Program-made: the position numbers and the translations under genes | NCBI GenBank assembly: GCA_964020085.1 | Contig: OZ026595.1 | Coordinates: 22,569,153-22,633,152 of the forward strand | Source of the DNA: Micromussa lordhowensis | Lineage: Eukaryota; Cnidaria; Anthozoa; Scleractinia; Lobophylliidae | DNA: 64,000 bases | Reading direction: 5' to 3' | The notes under the pieces: generated by a model | The model's database searches: none | Told to the model about the DNA's origin: nothing | The model's input: the letters and a program-made list of their open reading frames with translations, nothing else | Shown here: piece after piece, positions 25,701 to 38,066 of the stretch | Position numbering within the stretch: the first letter of the stretch is position 1 | Layout of the letters: the number at the start of each line of letters is the position of its first letter

Positions 25701-28700
25701 GAATCGGATTGCTAGCCCAATACAGGCTACTTTTAACGTGGCTGGAAATAGTTCCAGTATTTTCAAAGACTTATATTTTGATCGGTAATTATATCCACTA
25801 TACATTGTATATCAGTCAATGCCAAAATCATGGTATCAAAAAACTGCCCAATCATTGGTGAACAAGTAGCTGACAATTTTCTGGCAAAATAGGTTACCAT
25901 AGCAACAATATGACCTGCTAAAAAACACCCTTAATTTTAGCTTAAAGCACTTGTAACTCAAAAACAAGCTCGGTGACCCCCATTTTTTATTATCGAATTG
26001 TAATTAGCGTGATAAGATGCAACTTTTTGCAAAGTTTTAACAAATTCTACAAAGGGGCCACCTTAAATTTTCAAAAATTTAAGGTGGCTCTGAACCCCCT
26101 ACATAGAGCGTTTTTAAGCTTTGCAAAAAGTATGTCACTGTACATATAAAGTAGAACACTTAGTGGGCCATTACATTAAACTCAGTCTGTTAGGCACCAT
26201 TTGCACAAGCTGGTGGTATGGGGATGACTGACTGACTGTTAGCAGTGATAAATGTAGGATTGATTAACAGGTCTTATTGTTCAGTAAAAAAATACAAATA
26301 TGTAAGAAATGGCATGTCACCAGTTCCTGTAGTACATGCAAGAGAATATATAATCCAGCTAGTATGTTTATGGGAGTGTTTATTAGGGAGGCACATTTTG
26401 CAAAATATGTTTTCACAATCCAAAAACTTATTTCCTGACCTCTTTAATAGTTCTCACTATTTCCAGCTCTGAAGAAGAATGGAAATTGAAGCCTTCCTTT
26501 CTTAAAAGCAGTCTTAGATACGCTGTTACATCTCTGTTAACAGAAAGATTGTAATATTATTATGAAATGAATGAAAGACATCTCTCACAACCAGAAACTT
26601 CCCTTGAAAAAGCTGGCAATGTCAACTACTCCATTTTAATCTTTCTTCTTAACATTTGGACAGTGAACCCTACCAACCCACAACAAAAGTATGAAGGTAA
26701 GAAAGGTGTATCATACTAGGCAGGTTGAGAAACATTGTCTTTCCCCTAAAACTGTACAGATTTGCTTTCAGCCCTGACATCAAAATAGAACAAAAAAGGT
26801 TGCGTTTGTTGGTGGGTCGCATCCAATTGTATCAGGACCTTTCCTATCTCTAAAAACACCCACATTTCAAATTCCAATTCAGCCTTGTCCTTGACTTCTT
26901 TGACACAGATATGTTAGTATTAACTAAAATGTTCATTAGACATGTAAGCAAATCTTATGTACAGTCACTGACCTGCCAGCAATATCTGTTCTCATAATAG
27001 AATGTGGCATAGCAAAACCTTCATAGATTGGGACTGAGTGAGACACCCCATCACCAGAATCTAAAACCACACCTGTTGTTCGACCAGATGCATATCTGTA
27101 GATGAACAAGAAATTGATTTAATAGGCCATGCCATGCAAAACTAAAATTTGCATAATAAATCAGTGCACTCAGGAAAGAAGTACTACTTGTGCACATGTT
27201 TTTTCCACTGCTTGTATCTATAACCTACAGTAGTTTCTATTGCCCTCAGTATTATGATTTGTGGTTTCTTTAATGAGAGAGAACACATGACACTAAAGCA
27301 AAAGCTGACTAAACTACTCTAAACTCCACTATACCAATAGAACAATGAGACTGAACTAATTACTATGTCCATGCAAGGCTAAACATGCCCATTGAAGAGT
27401 ATCATCATGGCACATACATGTACATGTAGTTTTAGGAAAGGTCTATGGAACTCTTTGGAAAGCATAATGATGACTTTGAGAACGTAAATAAACAATAAAA
27501 ATTATGACTTGTGTTCTTATGCTAATTGGGATCCAGTCAAACCTCCGCTAAGGACACCTCCCGCAGGTGGACACCAGTTGTAATTGGGCGCTTATTAATG
27601 GTCCTAGACACATACAAATAATGCACACTCAACCTTCCTTAAGCAGATGCCTCTCCTAAGGTAAGACTTTGGTCCCAAGGGTGTCCTCTTACAGGAGATT
27701 TGACCCTTAATGGTTTTGCACTCTTGCTGGGGACTCAAAATGTTTCTTTTTGAAGTAATTAATTGTCCATTATTTAAAAATTGATCCATGACGTTGACTC
27801 TCCACTCCAGTGTGCCAACAAAATAATGCTGTTGGAAAGTGTTCAAAGAAAAATTTCTACTTACAAACTAAGCACTGCTTGCATGGATATGAACAAGGCT
27901 GGAACATTAAATGTCTCAAAGAATATCTAAGAAAAATACAACAAATAAAACGTAAGAAACACATAAATACAATCATGTACATATTAGAACAATTTTTAAA
28001 TAAAAATAGTACATGTAAGGCAGCATTCCAGGCTGTGACTAGTTAATTGACATTAATGAAGTAATTATATTTATTTAGTAGATGTTGGTCAATTTAGCGG
28101 GCCACATTCTACTGTATAAAATTTAAAGCTGTTTTTGGTCCCAAATTTTTTTGTGATTTATTGCCAAGTGTTCTTAACTTATTTTAGCAAGTAAAAGCTT
28201 AAAACTTTCTTTTACCTCTAAAATTGAGTAACAACTTAAGAACTTAAGAGTCACTTAACAACAGTTTCACATTGACTTGTCTTGCTATAGAGATGCATTG
28301 TGTGAATAGAAATCGTTCCCAAACCTGTCAGACACGCAGTAGAGATATAATAAATATCTTACTAACCTCATTTTCTCGGTCCATACTGTAAGTTACGGAT
28401 CCTTATTTTTCACCTTCGATTTATGGCCCGCAAACTTCACACTTGGGCCATAAATTGACGAAAAACACTGTTCGAAACTTACAGCTCGAACTAAATGGTA
28501 TTCATAAGTTTTGGTTGATGAACTACAACTACATGTGTAAACACTGTAGTATATCGGCAAAAAAGAACAACATGTACCATTTTGGGCTTGGAATGGAATG
28601 AATTAATTAAAATTCACAAAAAGAACAGTTTGATTGTCTTAGTACTGACCTCTGCAGATTTTTCTCTGTTTCGCCGTGGATTAAGGGGAGCTTCTGTCAG

Positions 28701-31700
28701 TAGCACAGGATGCTGAAGAAAAAGCAAAACAAACATTTTCTTTGAGAATGAAGTCCCAAGAAAGGGTTTAGAATGTAAGAAACATGTGACCATTAAATAA
28801 GGTTTACCTCTTCTGAAAATGTCTGTAGCTGATCCTTTGAATAAATATACTTAAAAAGAAAAGACAGAAAATAGAAGTTAGCGAGTCTGTCATAAAGCAA
28901 AAGTCAGAAGTAAAAAAAGCCTAAAGCCATCTTCCTGTACAGTACCTGCCATATTCTTTCCATGTCATTCCAGTCTTTTACAACACCGTGCTACAAATAT
29001 GGATAAAAGTTATACCAATTATTTAGTTCCTATTTTTGGCAGGCTAACTGAATCCAATGTGGTATAAACAAATTCACTTACCTCCATAGGATATTTAATA
29101 TTTAAGAGTCCTCTGTGTTCCTACAAAGAAAAATAGTAGTCACGATTATATCCAATAGGCTCAAGAGCAATAAATGAATATAAATTTCTAAATAGTAATA
29201 AGAATAATAACTTTATTATTTATATAGCGCAAAAATTCATTTAAATATGATCTAATGCACGTAGTAGATAATAGGGACTTTAGATTTGAGTATGAGTATG
29301 AGATTCAGTATGAGAATGACTTTCCAATTCTAGTTTGCACTTTCCACATGAGATCACATTACATACCCATCTCATCCCATGAGCAACCCTCTCTACCTAA
29401 AACTAAATTGAAAAGCAACAGCTCTGGAAACATCACTGGTTTGAAATTTGAAAATCATACTCATACTCAATTTCGTACTCATAGTCCAATCTAAAGGAGG
29501 ATTATCAGAACACCACTCCGACTACACTTTTCTACCATACTATGGAAAATATAGCCAATCGTCATGCAGGAAAGCCATTGTATACTCAGTAGATTGCACC
29601 CAACCACCCTATCATATACAAGATCTTATTCCTGCCAAAATTTAGTAAGCGGCGCTCCTCCATGGAGGGCAGCATAACATGAAGATTTGAACAACAAAGC
29701 ACTACTAACTTAGCAAGATGATTGAAGACAATAGGAAGCCAATTCAAAGCCATTCAAAATGAAGTCTGCACATATGTTGCATTGATTAGATTGGCCATTG
29801 TATTTTCTATGGCACAATATACATGTAAATAATTATGCATGCAACAGGCTGGCCCAGGTTGTTCGAAAGGTGGATAACGCTATCCACCGGATAAGTCACT
29901 ATCCAGCGGAGAGCGTGGTTTATTTTGTTAACAGTTATCCACTGGATAGCGATTTATCCGGCCTTCAGCGATTTGTTCAGCGATTTATTCAGCCTTCGAG
30001 CAAGTGGCGCCTGGTGTGTAAAACAAGAAAACACAAGCGACTCAAGGGATATTCCATGGTATACCATACATAGTTTAAATGCTGGAGGAAAAAGGTAAAT
30101 AAAATGTCTGCAATGATGTGTCCACATTTTATTTAGAACTAAATCTAGTTAAAGGTCTTCTCTGCAAGTTTCCTATCTAGTGAAAAGAGATTCACATATC
30201 ATTGGTCATGCATCCTCTACCAAGTGAAGGACTTTTACAAAGTCTAACAGGATCCATGTCTCTTAAGAATCATTCCACGTACCTCAGCTTTAGGTCCAAT
30301 AAAAATATCACCTTCCAAGGCACCAGCCATGACCCGAATATGTTTAGGACGACCGACACTAGTAAACAAAATGGAAAAGAGTTATCAAGATCTAGAATCT
30401 CCCCACAAAATCAGTTTATACAATGGTAACTGGCCATTGGTAGCCAAGGCCTTGCATTTTGATTACAGCGAAGCTTAACTTACGCCTAGCCAAACACAAA
30501 TTACAGTATTGTTACAGTGTAACATCTCTTCAACATGTATACCTGAAGAACGTAATTTTGTTTCAGGGCAGCCAACAACCTATCAATAACTTGATATTTA
30601 ACAATTATTCCGCAAGCATGCGTTGGACATGAGATGGTAGATAGCTAACGAGGCGCATAGCAACGAGTTGACTATAATCATCTCATATCCAACAAGGGCG
30701 AGTTTTATTTAAAACGCCCCAAAAATAAAGCAAACTAAACTTTAAAAAAAATTACGCGTCGCTTACCATATTCGTAGAGCATGGTATAATGGCTCATAGC
30801 CCATGATGGCTAAGCTAATAAAAACTCTCAAATTGCATTACCCAATGATCCAGTTTTTAATAATATAGGATAATTGCCTGGCAGTAAACAGACCCCGAGA
30901 CACTAACTGGTTGGAGTTAAATTTGCATACACTAGAGAAAGCAATCAGATTTTCACAACTTCATATATTACTCCAAAGTAATTTTTTAACAGGTTTTTCC
31001 TTTTTGTTGTAAAACATGTGTCCTTTAAAATCAATAGCATGAATGAGCGTGGGTGAGGCAAGTTCACTACACAATGGAAACAGGGACATTCTATTTTTTA
31101 TCAACACCCCCCACCCCCTCTCCCAATGGAGGTAACCTCTGGCACAGAACCTGTCAGAAATGTTTTCAAAGGAGCGGAAAAAAATTTTGACTACCTTGTA
31201 TGCAAACTTCAAAAAGGCCAACAACAAGAAGGTAGACTAGACTGTCAGAATCTGCTCTCCATAGGGAGGCGGGGTGCAGATGAAAAATGGAATCCCTCAT
31301 TGCACCAACAAATTGCAACTTCTTTTAATCTAGGAGATCTACATCCTAGCCATATCGTGGACAATAAATTTAATGTATTGTCAGTTTAAAGTGCTTAAGC
31401 TTAATTTGAAGCCTAAATTTTCAATCATTTTCAGACCCTCGGCAGGGGGTAAAAAATAATACTAAAATTACAAGTTATTGGATTTTCGTGAAGCAGAAAT
31501 AAAAAGCTATTATTATCGCGTCATATTAATAATAAAATCATAGCATTCATCATTTCAAATAAGTTCAATCTGTTAATACACTCAAAATTAGCTTAAGTTA
31601 TATTGTTTGTTGTAGCATGTGATATAAAATTGACTGCAAGGACAAAAACAAGAGGCTACTTACTAGTTTGGAAAATGGTACTTGGGAATTTGATCTCCGG

Positions 31701-31931
31701 CAAATCCTGCCTTGATGACTCCTGATCCCTATTAACATTAAAATAAAGGTTAACAAAAGAAATCACGACTTCGTAAAGTTAACCACCCATGTTTGTTGAT
31801 AAAAAAGTCGATACAAGGCCCAAAAATTGCCAGTTTTTTTCTCGTGCCAGAAATAAAATGTACTAGGCAAATATCCCACATACGTTATCTATAACTATTG
31901 GCTGATTTGCTATCACGTCAAACTGATCCAT
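22764..31931 (-). CDS. ACTR1: Centractin (actin-related protein 1), dynactin filament subunit
   Basis: Forms the short actin-like filament at the core of dynactin, which couples dynein to cargo. Seventeen exons, in order: 31884-31931, 31664-31728, 30283-30358, 29082-29120, 28946-28990, 28808-28849, 28650-28712, 27865-27926, 26973-27095, 26440-26533, 25547-25582, 25357-25413, 24950-25030, 24626-24719, 24480-24541, 24236-24276, 22764-22866. All phases agree and give 376 residues, the length of vertebrate ACTR1A/B. It starts [19 protein letters not shown]. Actin-fold nucleotide motifs are present: [34 protein letters not shown] and [14 protein letters not shown]. Phrases typical of ARP1 rather than actin are GPKAEEHRGLL and [20 protein letters not shown]. 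It ends RAIHRKTF. It is one gene rather than an A/B pair here. It is head to head with the PLPP gene. Confidence 0.98.
23590..24075. repeat. Dispersed repeat related to the 8460 cluster
   Basis: Shares TGATTACAGACCGGATTGGA (against GACCGAATTGGA at about 8545) and several GTAATTGGACA-type motifs with the cluster at 8460-9265. ACCATAATAATTATGGT makes a small perfect hairpin at about 24052. It lies in the last intron of ACTR1 (22867-24235). The limits are approximate. Confidence 0.5.
26022..26131. repeat. Small fold-back element, 110 bp
   Basis: Outer pair ACTTTTTGCAAAG / CTTTGCAAAAAGT and inner pair GCCACCTTAAATTT / AAATTTAAGGTGGC. It lies in an ACTR1 intron. Non-coding. Confidence 0.65.
29858..29990. 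repeat. Fold-back repeat with GGATAACGCTATCC units
   Basis: Contains GTGGATAACGCTATCCACCG and GTTATCCACTGGATAGCG, which pair with each other, and shares the end motif GGTTGTTCGAAAG with 3969-4200. It lies in an ACTR1 intron. The limits are approximate. Confidence 0.5.
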
Positions 31932-32115
31932 AGTTTTTGATCGAGAGGATTATTTACACCATTAGACTGGACAAAATCATGAGCTTCCGTTCAAAATGGA
32001 AAATGGCGGACATGCCTTTTCTTCACGTGATCAATTCTAACCAATCATAAGCTATTAGACAAAAACTGAGCCCAAGTAAACAGCGCACTTGATCAGCGCT
32101 CACCCAATTAAATAT
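31932..32115. promoter_or_regulatory. Remnant of a divergent ACTR1/PLPP promoter
   Basis: Only 184 bp lie between the ACTR1 start codon and the large inverted element, and 24 bp lie between the other edge of that element and the PLPP start codon. With the element removed, the two divergent starts would be about 200 bp apart, a common layout for a bidirectional promoter. No TATA box is visible. Inferred from layout only. Confidence 0.5.
32110..32115. repeat. Left copy of 6-bp target duplication
   Basis: AAATAT directly precedes the left end (GGTAG) of the large inverted element. The same six bases follow its right end at 38043-38048. Confidence 0.65.
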
Positions 32116-34134
32116 GGTAGATACTTCATGTATGGGGACATATATTGTACCGGGATGTATATTTCATACCTCTATACTTTGCTTACTATCTTACTTGAGG
32201 TATACTTTGCTTACTATCTTACTTGAGGTGCTTCTCTTACTTGCGCTGCGTGGCTTACTTGAGATACTTTGCTTACTTGAGATCCTTTGCTTACTTGAGC
32301 TGCTTTGCTTACTTGAGATGCTTGTCTTACTTGAGTTCCTTTGCTTACTTGAGATGCTTTTCTTACTTGAGCTGCTTTGCTTACTTGAGGTCCTTTGCTT
32401 ACTTGAGATACTTAACTTACTTGAGATGCTTTGCTTACTTGAGATGCTCGTCTTACTTGAGATGCTTTGCTTACTTGAGATGTTTGACTTACTTGAGATC
32501 CTTTGCTTACTTGAGATGCTTGTTTTACTTGAGTTGCTTGTCTTACTTGAGCTGCTTTGCTTACTTGACGTGCTTGTCTTACTTGAGATGCTTTGCTTAC
32601 TTGCCGTGCTTGTCTTACTTGAGATGCTTGTCTTACTTGAGATCCTTTGCTTACTTGAGATGCTTGTTTTACTTGAGATCCTTGTCTTCCTTGAGCTGCT
32701 TTGCTCACTTGAGATGCTTGTTTTACTTGAGATGCTTTGCTTATTTGAGCTGCTTGTCTTACTTGAGATCCTTTGCTTACTTGAGATGCTTATCTTACCT
32801 GAGATGCTTGTCTTACTTGAGATGCTTTGCCTACTTGAGATGCTTGTCTTGCTTGAGATGCTTTGCTTACTTGAGATGCTTGACTTCAGGTGCTTTGCTT
32901 ATTTGAGACGCTTGTCGTACTTGAGCCGCTTGTCTTACTTGAGATCCTTTGCTTACTTGAGATGCTTAACTTACTTGAGCTGCTTGTCTTACTTGAGATC
33001 CTTTGCTTACTTGAGATGCTTAACTTACTTGAGCTGCTTGTCTTACTTGAGATCCTTTGCCTACTTGAGATGCTTAACTTACTTTGAGATGCTTGTCTTA
33101 CTTGAGATCCTTTGCTTACCTAAGCTGCTTGTCTTACTTGAGATCCTTTGCTTACTTGAGATGCTTTGCTTGCTTGAGGTGCTTGTCTTACTTGAGCTGC
33201 GTGTCTTACTTGAGATCCTTTGCTTACTTGAGATGCTTGTCTTACTTGAGCTGCTTTGCTTACTTGAGATCCTTTGCTTACTTGAGCTGCTTTGCTTACT
33301 TGAGATGCTTGTCTTACTTGAGATCCTTTGCTTACTTGAGATGCTTGTTTTACTTGAGCTGCTTTGCTTACTTGAGATGCTTGTCTTACTTGAGATCCTT
33401 TGCTTACTTGAGATGCTTAACTTACTTGAGATGCTTTGCTTACTTGAGATGTTTGACTTACTTGAGATCCTTTGCTTACTTGAGATGCTTGTTTTACTTG
33501 AGCTGCTTGTCTTTCTTGAGCTGCTTTGCTTACTTGAGATGCTTGTCTTACTTGAGATCCTTTGCTTACTTGAGATGCTTGTCTTACTTGAGCTGCTTTG
33601 CTTACTTGAGATGCTTGTCTTACTTGAGATCGTTTGCTTACTTGAGATGCTTAACTTACTTGAGATGCTTTGCTTACTTGAGATGCTTGTCTTACTTGAG
33701 ATCCTTTGCTTACTAGAGATCCTTTGCTTACTTGAGGTGCTTGACTTACTTGACATGCTTGTTTACTGAGATCCTTTGCTTACTTGAGATCCTTTGCTTA
33801 CTTGAGGTGCTTGACTTACTTGAGCTGCTTGTTTAACTTGAGATCCTTTCCTTACTTGAGATCCTTTCCTTTGAGGTGCTTGACTCACTTGAGATGCTCT
33901 GCTTACTTGAGATGCTTTGCTTACTTGAGATCCTTTGCTTACTTGAGATCCTTTGCTTACTTGAGATGCTTGACTTACTTAAGGTACTTTGCCTCCTTGA
34001 GGTGCTTTTCTTACTTGAAATGCTTGGCTTACTTAAGATGCTTGTTTTACTTGAGATGCGGGTCTTACTTGAGACGCTTTTCAAGCATCTCAAGTAAGAC
34101 AAGCATCTCAAGTAAGTTAAGCATCTCAAGTAAG

Positions 34135-34275
34135 TCAAGCAATACACTGAGTAAGTTAAGCATCTCAAGTAAGACAAGCAATACACTGAGTAAGTTAAGC
34201 ATCTCAAGTAAGTCAAGCAATACACTGAGTAAGTTAAGCATCTCAAGTAAGACAAGCAATACACTGAGTAAATTA
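34135..34275. repeat. 39-bp higher-order variant in the minisatellite
   Basis: Just past the loop, a 21-bp variant unit (containing GCAATACACTGAG) alternates with a normal 18-bp unit, four times. It is not seen elsewhere in the array. Confidence 0.75.
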
Positions 34276-34634
34276 AGCATCTCAAGTAAGTCAAGCATCT
34301 CAAGTAAGACAAGGATCCCAAGTAAAACAAGCATCTCAAGTAGGCAAAGCATCTCAAGTAAGACAAGCATCTCAAGTAAGATAAGGATCTCAAGTAAGAC
34401 AAGCATCCCAAGTAAGTTATTCATCTCAAGTAGGCAAAGCATCTCAAGTAAGTCAAGCATCTCAAGTAAGACAAGCATCCCAAGTAAGTTAAGCATCTCA
34501 AGTAGGCAAAGCATCTCAAGTAAGTCAAGCATCCCAAGTAAGACAAGCATCTCAAGTAGGCAAAGCATCTCAAGTAGGCAAAGCATCTCAAGTAAGTCAA
34601 GCATCTCAAGTAAGTCAAGCATCCCAAGTAAGAC

Positions 34635-37600
34635 AAGCATCTCAAGTAGGCAAAGCATCTCAAGTAAGTCAAGCATCCCAAGTAAGTTAAGCATCTCAAG
34701 TAGGCAAAGCATCTCAAGTACGACAAGCATCTCAAGTAAGACAAGGATCTCAAGTAAGACAAGCATCCCAAGTAAGTTAAGCATCTCAAGTAGGCAAAGC
34801 ATCTCAAGTAAGACAAGGATCTCAAGTAAGACAAGCATCCCAAGTAAGTTAAGCATCTCAAGTAGGCAAAGCATCTCAAGTAAGACAAGCATCGCAAGTA
34901 AGATAAAGATCTCAAGTAAGACAAGCATCCCAAGTAAGTTAAGCATCTCAAGTAGGCAAAGCATCTCAAGTAAGACAAGGATCTCAAGTAAGACAAGCAT
35001 CCCAAGTAAGACAAGCATCTCAAGTAGGCAAAGCATCTCAAGTAAGTCAAGCAACTGAAGTAGGCAAAGCATCTCAAGTAAGACAAGGATCCCAAGTAAG
35101 ACAAGCATCTCGAGTAAGACAAGGATCTCAAGTAAGCTAAGCACCTCAAGTAAGACAAGGATCTCAAGCAAGTCGAGCATCTCAAGCAAGCAAAGCATTT
35201 CAAGTAAACAAAGCATCCCACGTAAGACAAGACAAGCCAGGAAGACAAGGATCTCAAGTACGACAAGCATCTCAAGTAAGCCAAGCACCTCAAGTACGGA
35301 AAACATCTCAAGCAAGTTGAGCATTTCAAGTAGGCAAAGCATCTCAAGTAAGACAAGGATCCCAAGTAAGACAAGCATCTCGAGTAAGACAAGGATCTCA
35401 AGTAAGCTAAGCACCTCAAGTACGGAAAGCATCTCAAGCAAGTCGAGCATCTCAAGCAAGGAAAGCATTTCAAGTAAGCAAAGCATCCCAAGTAAGACAA
35501 GACAAGCCAGTAAGACAAGGATCTCAAGTACGACAAGCATCTCAAGTAAGCCAAGCACCTCAAGTACGGAAAGCATCTCAAGCAAGTCGAGCATCTCAAG
35601 TAAGCAAAGCATCTCAAGTAAGACAAGCATCTAAAGTAAGCAAAGCATCTCAAGTAAGACAAGCATCTCTATTAGGACAAGGATCCCAAGTAAGACAAGC
35701 ATCTCGAGTAAGACAAGGATCTCAAGTACGCAAAGCATCTCAAGGAAGCCAAGCACCTCAAGTACGGAAAGCATCTCAAGCAAGTCGAGCATCTCAAGTA
35801 AGCAAAGCATCTCAAGTAAGACATGCATCTAAAGTAAGCAAAGCATCTCAAGTAAGACAAGCATCCCAAGTAAGTTAAGCATCTCAAGTAGGCAAAGGAT
35901 CCCAAGTAAGACAAGCATCTCGAGTAAGACAAGGATCTCAAGTAAGACAAGCATCCCAAGTAAGTTAAGCATCTCAAGTAGGCAAAGCATCTCAAGTAAG
36001 ACAAGGATCTCAAGTAAGACAAGCATCCCAAGTAAGACAAGCATCTCAAGTAGGCAAAGCATCTCAAGTAAGTCAAGCAACTCAAGTAGGCAAAGCATCT
36101 CAAGTAAGACAAGGATCCCAAGTAAGACAAGCATCTCGAGTAAGACAAGGATCTCAAGTAAGCTAAGCACCTCAAGTAAGACAAGGATCTCAAGCAAGTC
36201 GAGCATCTCAAGCAAGCAAAGCATTTCAAGTAAACAAAGCATCCCACGTAAGACAAGACAAGCGAGTAAGACAAGGATCTCAAGTACGACAAGCATCTCA
36301 AGTAAGCCAAGCACCTCAAGTACGGAAAACATCTCAAGCAAGTCGAGCATTTCAAGTAGGCAAAGCATCTCAAGTAAGACAAGGATCCCAAGTAAGACAA
36401 GCATCTCGAGTAAGACAAGGATCTCAAGTAAGCTAAGCACCTCAAGTACGGAAAGCATCTAAAGCAAGTCGAGCATCTCAAGCAAGGAAAGCATTTCAAG
36501 TAAGCAAAGCATCCCAAGTAAGACAAGACAAGCCAGTAAGACAAGGATCTCAAGTACGACAAGCATATCAAGTAAGCCAAGCACCTCAAGTACGGAAAGC
36601 ATCTCAAGCAAGTCGAGCATCTCAAGTAAGCAAAGCATCTCAAGTAAGACAAGCATCTAAATTAAGCAAAGCATATCAAGTAAGACAAGCATCTCTAGTA
36701 GGACAAGGATCCCAAGTAAGACAAGCATCTCGAGTAAGACAAGGATCTCAAGTACGCAAAGCATCTCAAGTAAGCCAAGCACCTCAAGTACGGAAAGCAT
36801 CTCAAGCAAGTCGAGCATCTCAAGTAAGCAAAGCATCTCAAGTAAGACATGCATCTAAAGTAAGCAAAGCATCTCAAGTAAGACAAGCATCCCAAGTAAG
36901 TTAAGCATCTCAAGTAGGCAAAGGATCCCAAGTAAGACAAGCATCTCGAGTAAGACAAGGATCTCAAGTAAGACAAGCATCCCAAGTAAGTTAAGCATCT
37001 CAAGTAGGCAAAGCATCTCAAGTAAGACAAGGATCTCAAGTAAGACAAGCATCCCAAGTAAGACAAGCATCTCAAGTAGGCAAAGCATCTCAAGTAAGTC
37101 AAGCAACTCAAGTAGGCAAAGCATCTCAAGTAAGACAAGGATCCCAAGTAAGACAAGCATCTCGAGTAAGACAAGGATCTCAAGTAAGCTAAGCACCTCA
37201 AGTAAGACAAGGATCTCAAGCAAGTCGAGCATCTCAAGCAAGCAAAGCATTTCAAGTAAACAAAGCATCCCACGTAAGACAAGACAAGCGAGTAAGACAA
37301 GGATCTCAAGTACGACAAGCATCTCAAGTAAGCCAAGCACCTCAAGTACGGAAAACATCTCAAGCAAGTCGAGCATTTCAAGTAGGCAAAGCATCTCAAG
37401 TAAGACAAGGATCCCAAGTAAGACAAGCATCTCGAGTAAGACAAGGATCTCAAGTAAGCTAAGCACCTCAAGTACGGAAAGCATCTAAAGCAAGTCGAGC
37501 ATCTCAAGCAAGGAAAGCATTTCAAGTAAGCAAAGCATCCCAAGTAAGACAAGACAAGCCAGTAAGACAAGGATCTCAAGTACGACAAGCATATCAAGTA

Positions 37601-37930
37601 AGCCAAGCACCTCAAGTACGGAAAGCATCTCAAGCAAGTCGAGCATCTCAAGTAAGCAAAGCATCTCAAGTAAGACAAGCATCTAAATTAAGCAAAGCAT
37701 ATCAAGTAAGACAAGCATCTCTAGTAGGACAAGGATCCCAAGTAAGACAAGCATCTCGAGTAAGACAAGGATCTCAAGTACGCAAAGCATCTCAAGTAAG
37801 CCAAGCACCTCAAGTACGGAAAGCATCTCAAGCAAGTCGAGCATCTCAAGTAAGCAAAGCATCTCAAGTAAGACAAGCATCTAAAGTAAGCAAAGCATCT
37901 CAAGTAAGACAAGCATCTCTAGTAAGACAA
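34635..37930. repeat. 1026-bp higher-order repeat (57 x 18 bp)
   Basis: Sequence at 35661-36686 recurs nearly unchanged at 36687-37712, offset exactly 1026 bp (landmark AAGCATCTCTA at 35661, 36687 and 37713). A more diverged copy precedes it (landmark GTAAGTCAAGCAACT at about 35042 and 36068). This is segmental amplification within one arm. Confidence 0.8.
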
Positions 37931-38042
37931 GGATCTCAAGTAAGAGTAAGAGAAGCAGCTCAAGTAAGATAGTAAGGAAAGTATAGAGGTATGAAATATA
38001 CATCCCGGTACAATATATGTCCCCATACATGAAGTACCTACC

Positions 38043-38048
38043 AAATAT
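38043..38048. repeat. Right copy of 6-bp target duplication
   Basis: AAATAT directly follows the right end (CTACC) of the large inverted element, matching 32110-32115. Confidence 0.65.
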
Positions 38049-38066
38049 GATATTGCACAAGAAAAT

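Larger units (their letters stand above)
32116..38042. mobile_element. Foldback-like element made of an 18-bp minisatellite, 5.9 kb
   Basis: The two ends are inverted copies of about 75-80 bp (GGTAGATACTTCATGTATGG on the left; GGTAGGTACTTCATGTATGG reversed on the right), with AAATAT repeated on both sides. Inside, 32150-34079 is an array of an 18-bp unit (consensus CTTACTTGAGATGCTTGT), and 34083-37985 is the same unit on the opposite strand. The arrays face each other with a 3-nt loop (34080-34082), so there is no unique core and no transposase. Arms built of short tandem repeats are the mark of Foldback elements such as Drosophila FB. The right arm is twice as long, owing to a 1026-bp duplication. 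Because 18 is a multiple of 3, long open frames run through it in most frames (up to 551 codons, hexapeptide LLEMLV-type repeats); I do not treat these as genes. Confidence 0.85.

Noticed and set aside
32114..33769. 551-codon open frame of LLEMLC-type leucine-rich hexapeptides, and similar frames on both strands to 37912
   Set aside because: The repeat unit is 18 bp, so any frame without a stop in one unit stays open in all. Frames are open in several phases on both strands, with no splice context and no known domain.
34083..37985. CRISPR-like regular array
   Set aside because: Units are 18 bp, contiguous and without unique spacers, in a eukaryotic genome; it is a minisatellite.
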